From a gamma proteobacterium symbiont of Lucinoma myriamae (lineage in GTDB: Bacteria; Pseudomonadota; Gammaproteobacteria; GRL18): DNA of 8,526 nucleotides. Below the pieces are notes generated by a model. The model had not been told where the DNA came from. It did no database searches and worked only from the letters and a program-made list of their open reading frames with translations. A program made the position numbers and the translations under genes. The stretch is from assembly GCA_025655635.1 (NCBI GenBank), contig JAHXIM010000453.1, positions 1 to 8,526 of the forward strand, given 5' to 3'. Of the stretch, positions 1 to 5,797 are shown piece after piece (position 1 is the stretch's first letter; every line of letters begins with the position of its first letter).

Positions 1-27
1 TTACATTTCAAATAGATAATATGTTTT

Positions 28-861
28 TCAGGGCTGACTAATTAGTGTTTTAACCGTGCCAGGTAGTTCATTACATTTTTTTAGTACATTCTCAACAATA
101 TTAATATGCTGCTGAGTTAATTGTTTTTCAGAGCTGGTATAGGGATTTTTTTTATCCAGTAGATGCATGGGTAAACGTGCCCAGCCAATATCATGCAATA
201 AGGCAGCCATGACTAATTCATTAATTTCTTCTTTGCTGCAATTTAGCTTTATTGCTAAGGGTAATATTAAAGAAAATACACCAAAAGCGTGATCACTTAA
301 TTTTATATCCTGTCGGCGCAAGTGCAATAGTGTTAATAATGCCTGATCATTTCGAGTAATACTTGCCACTGACTCCTGAATAATAGGGCTAATGCTGGCG
401 GCAGAAATAGGCTGACCATTTTTAGCTAATTGGCTTAGTTGATTAACTAATTGACAGATTTTTCCTTGTAATACTTTAGCGACTTTTAATTCTTCACTTA
501 AAGGTACAGTTTGCACTGCTTCATTTTGAGAATTTTGTTTATCAATTAATGGCTCAGTAGATTCAGAGGAGCTCACTTCATTCACCACGGGCGGCTCTTT
601 AATATCAGAAGAGATGTTTTCAATGGTGTGATTGTTTAGTGATTCTTCATGATTTGATGGTGAACCAGATGGAATATCAGCACCGCGGGATAAATCAATG
701 TGTAATTCCTTTACGCCTGCCTGCTTCAATAAGGCAATATCATTAGCAGATGTTATTTTACGTCGATGACGTAGAAATGGACTTTTCATCCATGGAATAT
801 CAAGCTCATGGATAAACATACCATTTGACAGCTGTGAAATTTTAATCTTTCTTGTACTCAT
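28..861 (-). CDS. DUF3391/HD-domain protein, HD-GYP-like but lacking the GYP half
   Basis: The first 60 residues (KIKISQLSNGMFIHELD, then FLRHRRKITSANDIALLKQAGV) match the DUF3391 domain that often precedes c-di-GMP phosphodiesterase HD-GYP domains. Residues 62-120 are a low-complexity Ser/Glu/Asn-rich linker. From about 170 the HD fold begins, with H191, the HD pair H223-D224 in LLHDIGWARLP, and H252 as probable metal ligands. A full HD-GYP domain would continue with an HHE..DGSGYP stretch right after residue 276, but the protein ends in LISQP at a TGA. None of the three frames in the 27 bases beyond restores that motif. The ATG at 861 has only a weak Shine-Dalgarno sequence. A perfect TATAAT on the minus strand (868-873) lies so close to the start that a leaderless mRNA is possible, but its -35 is poor. 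It may be a truncated allele, a pseudogene, or a regulatory HD protein without phosphodiesterase activity. The domain assignment is fairly secure; its activity is unknown. Confidence 0.75.
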   Translation of the reverse strand: MSTRKIKISQLSNGMFIHELDIPWMKSPFLRHRRKITSANDIALLKQAGVKELHIDLSRGADIPSGSPSNHEESLNNHTIENISSDIKEPPVVNEVSSSESTEPLIDKQNSQNEAVQTVPLSEELKVAKVLQGKICQLVNQLSQLAKNGQPISAASISPIIQESVASITRNDQALLTLLHLRRQDIKLSDHAFGVFSLILPLAIKLNCSKEEINELVMAALLHDIGWARLPMHLLDKKNPYTSSEKQLTQQHINIVENVLKKCNELPGTVKTLISQP

Positions 862-867
862 CCCATC

Positions 868-873
868 ATTATA
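868..873 (-). promoter_or_regulatory. Candidate -10 box for the HD-domain gene
   Basis: A perfect TATAAT reads on the minus strand, downstream of the aroE terminator. The best -35 (about 891-896, TTTCTT) is weak and overlaps the terminator T tract. Transcription would begin almost at the ATG. It supports separate transcription of the HD gene but could be chance in AT-rich DNA. Confidence 0.35.
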
Positions 874-885
874 TAAGCATTTTCT

Positions 886-915
886 AAAAAAAGAAATGTA
901 AGGGTTACCTTACAT
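886..915 (-). terminator. Rho-independent terminator after aroE
   Basis: Read on the minus strand, the sequence is a perfect 8-bp stem ATGTAAGG / CCTTACAT (896-915) with a TAAC loop, followed at once by TTCTTTTTTT. It lies 42 bases past the aroE stop codon and no T tract follows on the other strand, so it acts in the aroE direction. It ends the trhP-hemB-aroE operon and separates it from the HD-domain gene. Confidence 0.85.
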
Positions 916-957
916 GTTATAGTGGTTTATTAGCGTTTTGATGAAATGAGTGAAATA

Positions 958-1818
958 TTACATTGAATTTCTAATAGCGTCTATAACCGGTTTGATCTCT
1001 GGTTTAACACCCCGCCAAACGTTAAATGATTCTGCGGCCTGCCCGACTAACATGCCTAAGCCGTCACTGATATTAGTTACTCCATGCTGATATGCCCACG
1101 CCATAAAAGCCGTTGGCTGGGCAGCATACATCATGTCATAACAACAGCCATCAGGGCTGACAATATCATCTGGCAGGGGAGGAACTTCACCTTGCAGACT
1201 GGCAGCAGTGGCATTAATGACTAAATCAAATTGTTTGCCATGTAAGTTATCATAGCCGCCACCATTAATTTCATGTATATCTGCACTTTGCATATCTAAA
1301 AACAGACTGGCTAATTCTGAACCTTTCACCGCAGTACGATTAGCTATTGTGAGACTATACGGTTTTTTATCTAAAATCGGGCCTATAACCCCTCTTGAGG
1401 CACCTCCGGCACCCAGGATTAACACTTTTTTTTGTTCAATCGACCAGCCAAGATGATCAATAATATCATTGACCAGGCCCACACCATCAGTGTTATCACC
1501 TTCAATCTTGCCGTCAGCGGCAAGAATCAGAGTATTCACTGCTCCTGCTCTGCTAGCTCTTTCGGTTAATGAATCCGATAGTTTCCAGGCATCCAGCTTA
1601 AAAGGGACGGTGACATTGAGCCCCTTACCACCATGCCCCTGAAAATGACTGACTGCCTGAGCAAAACCACCGACATCGACATGAATGGCGCTGTATTCGA
1701 GTTTTTGCCCGGTTTGTAAAGCAAAGGCGGTATGAATTTGTGGAGATTTACTATGGTTTATGGGATTACCCATAACAGCATAAAGATCAGGTTTATCAAA
1801 ATCAAAAATATCGCTCAT
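958..1818 (-). CDS. aroE: Shikimate dehydrogenase (NADP-dependent), AroE
   Basis: This cytoplasmic enzyme reduces 3-dehydroshikimate to shikimate with NADPH, the fourth step of the chorismate pathway. At 286 residues it is a normal length. The substrate-binding domain carries GNPINHSKSP (residues 17-26), with the SKSP serines that hold the shikimate carboxylate. The catalytic lysine is K74 in NVTVPFK and the catalytic aspartate is D111 in GDNTDG. The Rossmann domain has the glycine-rich loop GAGGASRG (136-143) and the NRT motif (160-162) typical of NADP-binding AroE. The C-terminal GMLVGQAAESF helix is also present. All key residues are intact. The ATG follows directly on the stop codon of the upstream membrane-protein gene with no spacer. 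Its strong Shine-Dalgarno AAGGAAG (1824-1830) sits at the end of that gene, so translational coupling is likely. It is the last gene before the terminator at 886-915. Confidence 0.97.
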   Translation of the reverse strand: MSDIFDFDKPDLYAVMGNPINHSKSPQIHTAFALQTGQKLEYSAIHVDVGGFAQAVSHFQGHGGKGLNVTVPFKLDAWKLSDSLTERASRAGAVNTLILAADGKIEGDNTDGVGLVNDIIDHLGWSIEQKKVLILGAGGASRGVIGPILDKKPYSLTIANRTAVKGSELASLFLDMQSADIHEINGGGYDNLHGKQFDLVINATAASLQGEVPPLPDDIVSPDGCCYDMMYAAQPTAFMAWAYQHGVTNISDGLGMLVGQAAESFNVWRGVKPEIKPVIDAIRNSM

Positions 1819-2079
1819 TTAAGCTTCCTTTTCAGCGGCTTCCAGCTTGAGTTGTTTATTACGTTTAATTGCTTTTTTATTATAATGACGCAAAATAACA
1901 ACTAATAGCCAAAGGGCTGAAAGGCCGGAAATCACAGTGGTTAAGTTACTTCGTATATCACCTGCCTCAACCAATAGATAAAATGTACCTGCCACCCCTG
2001 AAACGCCGCCTAAAAACATGGCTGCAAAGGCAAGCACAAGAAATACCAGAAAATAAATTATATTAGCTATGATGTGCAT
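1819..2079 (-). CDS. Small two-helix inner-membrane protein of unknown function
   Basis: I do not recognise this 86-residue protein. Residues 4-35 are almost wholly hydrophobic (ANIIYFLVFLVLAFAAMFLGG and on), and a second hydrophobic stretch spans about 46-64 (TTVISGLSALWLLVVILRH). A short loop with one acidic and one basic residue (about 40-45) joins them. The tail from 65 on is strongly basic, then ends in Glu/Ala (LKLEAAEKEA). By the positive-inside rule the C terminus should face the cytoplasm, giving an N-in/C-in hairpin. The gene lies between hemB (39-base gap) and aroE (stop codon abutting the aroE ATG), and its end carries the aroE ribosome-binding site, which argues that it is really translated. 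Its own Shine-Dalgarno is weak (AGAG about 10 bases upstream). No function is offered. Confidence 0.75.
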   Translation of the reverse strand: MHIIANIIYFLVFLVLAFAAMFLGGVSGVAGTFYLLVEAGDIRSNLTTVISGLSALWLLVVILRHYNKKAIKRNKQLKLEAAEKEA

Positions 2080-2118
2080 TTTATATACTCTGTATTTATA
2101 TCTATTAATATTTTGTAA

Positions 2119-3120
2119 CTAGTCATTTAACCACTGGGCAACCTGCTTACCAAAGTAAGTTAAAATACCATCGGCACCGGCACGCTTAAAACACAATAAT
2201 GATTCAAGAATCACTTTACGTTCATCCAGCCAGCCATTTTGTATCGCTGCCATCAGCATCGCATATTCGCCACTAACCTGATAGGCATAAGTGGGTACGC
2301 CAAACTCCTGCTTCACGCGGCGTACAATATCCAGATAGGGCATACCCGGCTTAACCATAACCATATCAGCTCCTTCTTCAATGTCCATGGCAATTTCTAA
2401 TAGTGCCTCATTACTATTACCCGGATCCATCTGGTAGGTACTTTTATCAGCCTTACCCAGGTTGGCAGCAGAGCCAACGGCATCTCTGAACGGGCCATAA
2501 AAACTGGATGCGTATTTAGCTGAATAAGCTAAAATTCGAGTATGAATAAAATTATTTTCTTCTAAGGCATCACGGATTTCACCGATGCGGCCATCCATCA
2601 TATCAGAAGGAGCAACTACATCAGCTCCTGCTTCTGCATGGGATAATGCCTGTTGAATTAATACTTCAACCGTCTCATCATTTAACACATAGCCCGATTG
2701 ATCAATCAGTCCATCCTGTCCATGAGAAGTAAAAGGATCTAATGCCACATCAGTGATAATACCGAGATCTGGATAAGCATCTTTGAGCGCTTTTACTGCA
2801 CGTTGTGCCAGACCATCAGGATTATAAGCTTCTTTAGCATCATCTGATTTAGCACTTTGTGGTGTCACCGGAAACAGAGCGACTGCCGGTACACCCAGAG
2901 CCACCAGCTCTTTGGCTTCTGTTAATAAATTATCAATACTGACACGCTCCACACCCGGCATGGAGGCAATACCTTCACGTTGTCCCTTGCCCTCTAAAAC
3001 AAACATGGGGTAGATTAAATCATCAACACTCAAATGGGATTCACGCATCAAACGTCTGGAAAAATCATCACGGCGCATACGGCGTTTTCGGGTAAAAGGG
3101 TAGACGCTTGAGGTATTCAA
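2119..3120 (-). CDS. hemB: Delta-aminolevulinic acid dehydratase (porphobilinogen synthase), HemB
   Basis: HemB condenses two 5-aminolevulinate molecules into porphobilinogen, the first common step of tetrapyrrole (heme) synthesis, in the cytoplasm as an oligomer. The 333 residues match the family length. The Schiff-base lysines are K202 in AYSAKYAS and K257 in VMVKPGMPYLD. The N-terminal arm (YPFTRKRRMRRDDFSRRLMRE) and the MPGV motif (54-57) are typical. At the catalytic-metal loop the sequence is DVALDPFTSHGQDG (124-137), so the three cysteines of zinc enzymes are replaced by A126, D128 and D136. This is the Asp-rich type of Pseudomonas, which needs magnesium rather than catalytic zinc. The start is TTG: no ATG occurs until codon 15, inside the conserved arm, and a CAGGAG Shine-Dalgarno sits six bases before the TTG. 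It lies 69 bases after trhP with no visible terminator, so the two are probably co-transcribed. Confidence 0.96.
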   Translation of the reverse strand: MNTSSVYPFTRKRRMRRDDFSRRLMRESHLSVDDLIYPMFVLEGKGQREGIASMPGVERVSIDNLLTEAKELVALGVPAVALFPVTPQSAKSDDAKEAYNPDGLAQRAVKALKDAYPDLGIITDVALDPFTSHGQDGLIDQSGYVLNDETVEVLIQQALSHAEAGADVVAPSDMMDGRIGEIRDALEENNFIHTRILAYSAKYASSFYGPFRDAVGSAANLGKADKSTYQMDPGNSNEALLEIAMDIEEGADMVMVKPGMPYLDIVRRVKQEFGVPTYAYQVSGEYAMLMAAIQNGWLDERKVILESLLCFKRAGADGILTYFGKQVAQWLND

Positions 3121-3126
3121 ATTATT

Positions 3127-3132
3127 CTCCTG
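3127..3132 (-). promoter_or_regulatory. Shine-Dalgarno sequence fixing the TTG start of hemB
   Basis: On the minus strand CAGGAG is followed by six bases (AATAAT) and then TTG at 3120-3118. This spacing, plus the conserved N-terminal arm that would be lost from the next ATG, supports TTG as the true start. Confidence 0.8.
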
Positions 3133-3162
3133 CTTAGAGTGTGTTAATGTGTCTGTATCGAA

Positions 3163-3190
3163 CAGTCACTATCTATCAGTCACTATCAAT
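3163..3190. repeat. Two tandem 14-bp direct repeats between trhP and hemB
   Basis: CAGTCACTATCTAT (3163-3176) is followed directly by CAGTCACTATCAAT (3177-3190), with 13 of 14 bases identical. The second copy runs into the stop codon of trhP. It could be a slippage duplication or a tandem protein-binding site ahead of hemB; nothing in the sequence decides this. Confidence 0.7.
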
Positions 3191-4557
3191 CAAAAGTTAC
3201 GTGCAATCAGGCTGTAATTATCAGCCTTGAAGGGTAGAGGAATTGTGACAATATGTCCACTGCCCGGTGCCACATCCATGGCTTCGCCTTTTTTGCTGGT
3301 GATAGCTTCCAGAGTAAAGGCTTTATTGCCTTCGGGTAATATCAATTCCAGCGTATCACCCACTGCAAAGCGATTCTTTACATCAACCAGTGCGCTTTTA
3401 TCGGTTTCATTATACTCCAGAATTTCACCGACAAACTGCTGGCTTTTACTGCGCGAATGATTATCCATATAATTTTGATATTCATGGGTATGATGACGTT
3501 GATAAAAGCCGTCGGTATAACCGCGGTTAGCGAGACTGTTCAGATCGGCATACAGCTCCATATCAAAGGCTTCTCCCCGGGCCAGTGAATCAATGGCCTG
3601 ACGATAAACCTGAGCCGTGCGTGCGACATAATAATGTGATTTAGTGCGCCCTTCAATTTTTAGTGAGTCAACACCAATCTGCATGAGTCGCTCAACATGC
3701 TCCAGAGCGCGTAAGTCTTTGGAGTTCATAATATAGGTGCCGTTTTCATCTTCGATAATCGGCATATACTCACCGGGACGTTCGGCTTCTTCAATCAGAT
3801 AGGTTTTATCGGCTGCAGGATGGCGCTGCATCTGACTGTCATCGGGAAAGGCTTCTGGTGAATTTATGACGGCAAAGGGGTCAAAATCAATTTTTTGCGG
3901 TTGCAGGAGTTCAATATCACCGGTGACATTTTCTTTGCCATCATGTACTTTGTATTCCCAGCGGCAGGCATTGGTGCAGGTGCCCTGATTGGGATCGCGG
4001 TGATTAAAATAGCCAGACAGCAGACAGCGTCCAGAATAGGCAATACACAATGCGCCATGAACAAAAACTTCTAATTCCATATCAGGGCATTGCTGACGAA
4101 TTTCTTCAATTTCATTTAAAGACAGTTCACGAGATAAAATAACGCGCTCAACTCCCACAGACTGCCAGAATTTAACAGCAGCATAGTTGACAGTATTTGC
4201 CTGTACTGACAAGTGAACCGTTGTCTCTGGCCAACGTTCCCTGACCATCATAATAAGACCGGGATCAGCCATAATCAAAGCATCCGGCTGCAGCTCAATA
4301 ACAGGCGCTATATCATCCATATAAGTCTTAATTTTAGAATTATGAGGGATCACATTGGATGCCAGGAAAAACTTTTTGCCCTGTTCATGAGCTTCATTAA
4401 TGCCTATTGCAATATTCTCATAGGTAAAGTCATTATTTCTGGCGCGCAGGCTATAGCGCGGCTGGCCGGCATAAACCGCATCGGCACCATAGGCATAGGC
4501 ATAGCGCATATTTCTTAAAGTGCCAGCCGGGAGCAGTAGTTCAGGTTTCTTTATCAC
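3190..4557 (-). CDS. trhP: Peptidase U32-family tRNA hydroxylation protein TrhP (YegQ)
   Basis: The protein closely follows E. coli YegQ/TrhP as I recall it: the opening KPELLLPAGTLRNMRYAYAYGADAVYAGQPRYSLR, the block VILSRELSLNEIEEIR, and the central FVHGALCIAYSGRC. In E. coli TrhP takes part in 5-hydroxylation of uridine 34 (ho5U) in tRNA anticodons, using prephenate and an iron-sulfur cluster. The four cysteines C171, C178, C194 and C198, in GALC..SGRC and GTCTNACRWEY, are the likely cluster ligands. The U32 signature IEGRTKSHYYVART lies in the second half, and the C-terminal domain (FVGEILEYNE to the end) is present. At 455 residues it is full length. The start is GTG at 4557, with only a weak Shine-Dalgarno; the next in-frame ATG is codon 17, inside the conserved start, so GTG is preferred. 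It is the first gene of the trhP-hemB-membrane protein-aroE operon. Confidence 0.93.
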   Translation of the reverse strand: MIKKPELLLPAGTLRNMRYAYAYGADAVYAGQPRYSLRARNNDFTYENIAIGINEAHEQGKKFFLASNVIPHNSKIKTYMDDIAPVIELQPDALIMADPGLIMMVRERWPETTVHLSVQANTVNYAAVKFWQSVGVERVILSRELSLNEIEEIRQQCPDMELEVFVHGALCIAYSGRCLLSGYFNHRDPNQGTCTNACRWEYKVHDGKENVTGDIELLQPQKIDFDPFAVINSPEAFPDDSQMQRHPAADKTYLIEEAERPGEYMPIIEDENGTYIMNSKDLRALEHVERLMQIGVDSLKIEGRTKSHYYVARTAQVYRQAIDSLARGEAFDMELYADLNSLANRGYTDGFYQRHHTHEYQNYMDNHSRSKSQQFVGEILEYNETDKSALVDVKNRFAVGDTLELILPEGNKAFTLEAITSKKGEAMDVAPGSGHIVTIPLPFKADNYSLIARNF

Positions 4558-4605
4558 GTTCGTTGTTACCAGTGCTTATAAAGTATGGTCAAAATAATTG
4601 GTCGC

Positions 4606-4644
4606 TTAAAAAGAGAATTAAGTTCACAATTATACTCTTTTTAA
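4606..4644. repeat. Perfect 10-bp inverted repeat bracketing the trhP -10 box
   Basis: TTAAAAAGAG (4606-4615) is matched exactly by CTCTTTTTAA (4635-4644). Inside lies a second pair AATT (4616-4619) / AATT (4628-4631). The stretch sits between divergent genes, so a terminator role makes little sense. It overlaps the probable trhP -10 box and could be an operator. Confidence 0.6.
4629..4634 (-). promoter_or_regulatory. Candidate -10 box for the trhP operon
   Basis: A perfect TATAAT on the minus strand lies 72 bases upstream of the trhP GTG. The -35 is weak (GCCACA at 4653-4658 with an 18-bp spacer, three of six matches), which would fit a promoter needing an activator or one controlled through the surrounding inverted repeat. 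Confidence 0.4.
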
Positions 4645-4671
4645 CTTGTTTATGTGGCCTCTTTATTAGAA

Positions 4672-4689
4672 AATACAAGGTCTTGTATT
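4672..4689. promoter_or_regulatory. 18-bp dyad, operator-like
   Basis: AATACAAG and CTTGTATT are perfect inverted 8-bp arms separated by GT. The right arm overlaps a possible mlaC -35 (TTGATT at 4688-4693) that pairs with TATACA at 4710-4715 over a 16-bp spacer. Dyads of this size commonly bind dimeric regulators; the regulator is unknown. Confidence 0.5.
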
Positions 4690-4716
4690 GATTAGATTTT
4701 TGATGAATCTATACAT

Positions 4717-4749
4717 AAGTTCGTGATAGGTTCATAACAAGTTCATAAT
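4717..4749 (+). promoter_or_regulatory. Three tandem 11-bp repeats, Pho-box-like
   Basis: The units are AAGTTCGTGAT, AGGTTCATAAC and AAGTTCATAAT, end to end, with consensus ARGTTCATAAY. The 11-bp period places each on the same helix face. PhoB boxes are likewise direct repeats with an 11-bp period and core TGTCATA; here the core is GTTCATA, so five bases (TCATA) are shared. The array lies upstream of the mlaC-like gene and could be a site for PhoB or another OmpR-family regulator (inference). Confidence 0.5.
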
Positions 4750-4760
4750 AGTTGGGTTAA

Positions 4761-4806
4761 TCTCTAAGGTAGTCACTGAAAAAGTGCCGCTTTTTACTGC
4801 CAGAGA
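4761..4806 (+). ncRNA. Probable 5' leader hairpin upstream of mlaC
   Basis: Read as plus-strand RNA, TCTCT (4761-4765), GGTAGT (4768-4773) and AAAAAG (4779-4784) pair in order with CTTTTT (4790-4795), ACTGCC (4796-4801) and AGAGA (4802-4806). There is one T.G wobble, two bulges on the left arm only, and a TGCCG loop. The right arm is unbroken for 17 bases. It ends 34 bases before the ATG. No T tract follows, so it is not a normal terminator. A role in mRNA stability or translation is inference. Confidence 0.45.
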
Positions 4807-4840
4807 CAAACTTCAATACGGTTAATTTAGGGAAAAATAT

Positions 4841-5536
4841 ATGTTTAATTTGTCCAGACGCATTACGCTGATATTTTTACAAATGATATTCATTAATATC
4901 GTTCTATTATCAATAAGTTATGCTGATTCTATACCCGTACCTCAAAAGTTAATGGAAGAGACATCGGCACAGATGATTAAAGAGTTTATGGCGAATACAG
5001 AAGCCATTAAAGCTGATCCTCATATTGCTCATAAGCTGATTAATGACAATCTGGTGCCAAAAATAAACTTTCCTCTAATGTCTCGTTGGGTACTGGGTAA
5101 AAACTGGCGTAAGGCAACACCTGCACAACAACAGGAATTCATAAAAGAATTTCAGTCTCTGGTGGTAGAATTTTATTCCAAAGCGTTATTGCAGTTTTTA
5201 GAAGACAATAAATTACATGAAGATCTGATTAAATTTATGCCTTTTCGAGGAAAAATTAAAGATAAGTACGCGACAGTGCGCTCACAAGTCTATCCGCCCA
5301 GCGGCGCACAGCCGGTTAGGGTGAATTATGATTTATACCATAGTAAAAAAAGTGGTCTATGGCAGGTTTATGATGTGACGATTGAAGGGATCAGTCTGGT
5401 GACTACTTATCGTTCCAGCTTTAAGCAAATCATTTCTCAAAAAGGAATGGATGCACTATTAGCAGAGCTGAAGGATAAAAATTCTGCATTAAACTCTTCT
5501 GAAAATACCGCTCAGTTGATTACTAAAGAAAAATAA
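4841..5536 (+). CDS. MlaC/Ttg2D-family periplasmic phospholipid-binding protein
   Basis: This 231-residue protein belongs to the MlaC (toluene tolerance Ttg2D) family, periplasmic carriers that move phospholipid between the outer-membrane Mla complex and the inner-membrane MlaFEDB transporter. An N-terminal signal peptide is clear: charged LSRR (4-7), a long hydrophobic core to about 25, and a likely cleavage after SYA at residue 28. The mature part has the family hallmarks: KINFPLMSRWVLGKNWRKATPAQQQEFIKEF (74-104), where basic and aromatic residues stand next to the helix, and WQVYDVTIEGISLVTTYRSSF (174-194), the conserved C-terminal strand-helix. The ATG has a fair ribosome-binding site (AGGGA, 7 bases upstream). 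The gene stands alone: neither mlaF, E, D nor B adjoins it, and both neighbours point the other way. It may serve an Mla system elsewhere or another MCE-type transporter. The symbol is left blank because it may be a paralogue. Confidence 0.88.
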   Translation: MFNLSRRITLIFLQMIFINIVLLSISYADSIPVPQKLMEETSAQMIKEFMANTEAIKADPHIAHKLINDNLVPKINFPLMSRWVLGKNWRKATPAQQQEFIKEFQSLVVEFYSKALLQFLEDNKLHEDLIKFMPFRGKIKDKYATVRSQVYPPSGAQPVRVNYDLYHSKKSGLWQVYDVTIEGISLVTTYRSSFKQIISQKGMDALLAELKDKNSALNSSENTAQLITKEK

Positions 5537-5575
5537 GCGATTTATTTCTGACATATAGCTATTCAGAATAAATGC

Positions 5576-5756
5576 TCTAAGTAACAAAACCTGGTAAACC
5601 GTACTACGGAATCCAATTAACCTTTCTGAGGACGCCGTACCCCAAGGGCACTTCCTTCGGGCGTAAACCTATCCATGGGGGCTTCATTGTGGCATCCATG
5701 CCACAAAAACCTCAGAAAAGTTAACCAGATACCATACACTACTATTGTTACTTATA
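5576..5756. repeat. Nested inverted-repeat element between mlaC and ntrC
   Basis: The 261-base gap between the convergent genes is filled mostly by this structured block. The ends are TAAGTAACAA (5578-5587) and its exact complement TTGTTACTTA (5745-5754). Inside is a 15-bp stem with one mismatch, from TTAAC-C-TTTCTGAGG (5617-5631) to CCTCAGAAA-A-GTTAA (5710-5724). Enclosed are two further hairpins: ACGCC/GGCGT (5632-5664) around CCAAGG/CCTTCGG, and GTGGCAT-CC-ATGCCAC (5689-5704). Short stems GCCGTACC (5634-5641) / GGTACGGC (5768-5775) and CTATTCAG (5559-5566) / CTGAATAG (5784-5791) could extend it. It looks richer in G+C than its surroundings and has no coding frame. It resembles a dispersed non-autonomous repeat (MITE or REP-like), but copy number cannot be judged from one window. 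It may also help terminate one or both genes. Confidence 0.6.
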
Positions 5757-5797
5757 GATGGTTGGTCGGTACGGCCTGATTTGCTGAATAGTTACCG

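Noticed and set aside
3121..3189. A separate sigma-70 promoter for hemB
   Set aside because: A TTGATA is present on the minus strand, but no acceptable -10 lies 16-18 bases downstream.
3227..3460. Open plus-strand frame inside trhP
   Set aside because: It lies wholly antisense to a strongly conserved gene and its translation resembles no protein I know. The same holds for the frames at 3864-4064, 4213-4518, 6193-6399, 6594-6917, 7026-7220 and 7750-7938.
4779..4795. AAAAAG-TGCCG-CTTTTT as a stand-alone terminator before mlaC
   Set aside because: The T run is part of the stem itself and no gene upstream on the plus strand needs ending; it is better read as the tip of the longer leader hairpin.
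5541..5572. Stem TTTATT-T-CTGA / TCAGAATAAA just after mlaC, as a terminator
   Set aside because: The stem is AT-rich with a bulge and an 11-base loop, and no T tract follows, so it does not meet the form of an intrinsic terminator.
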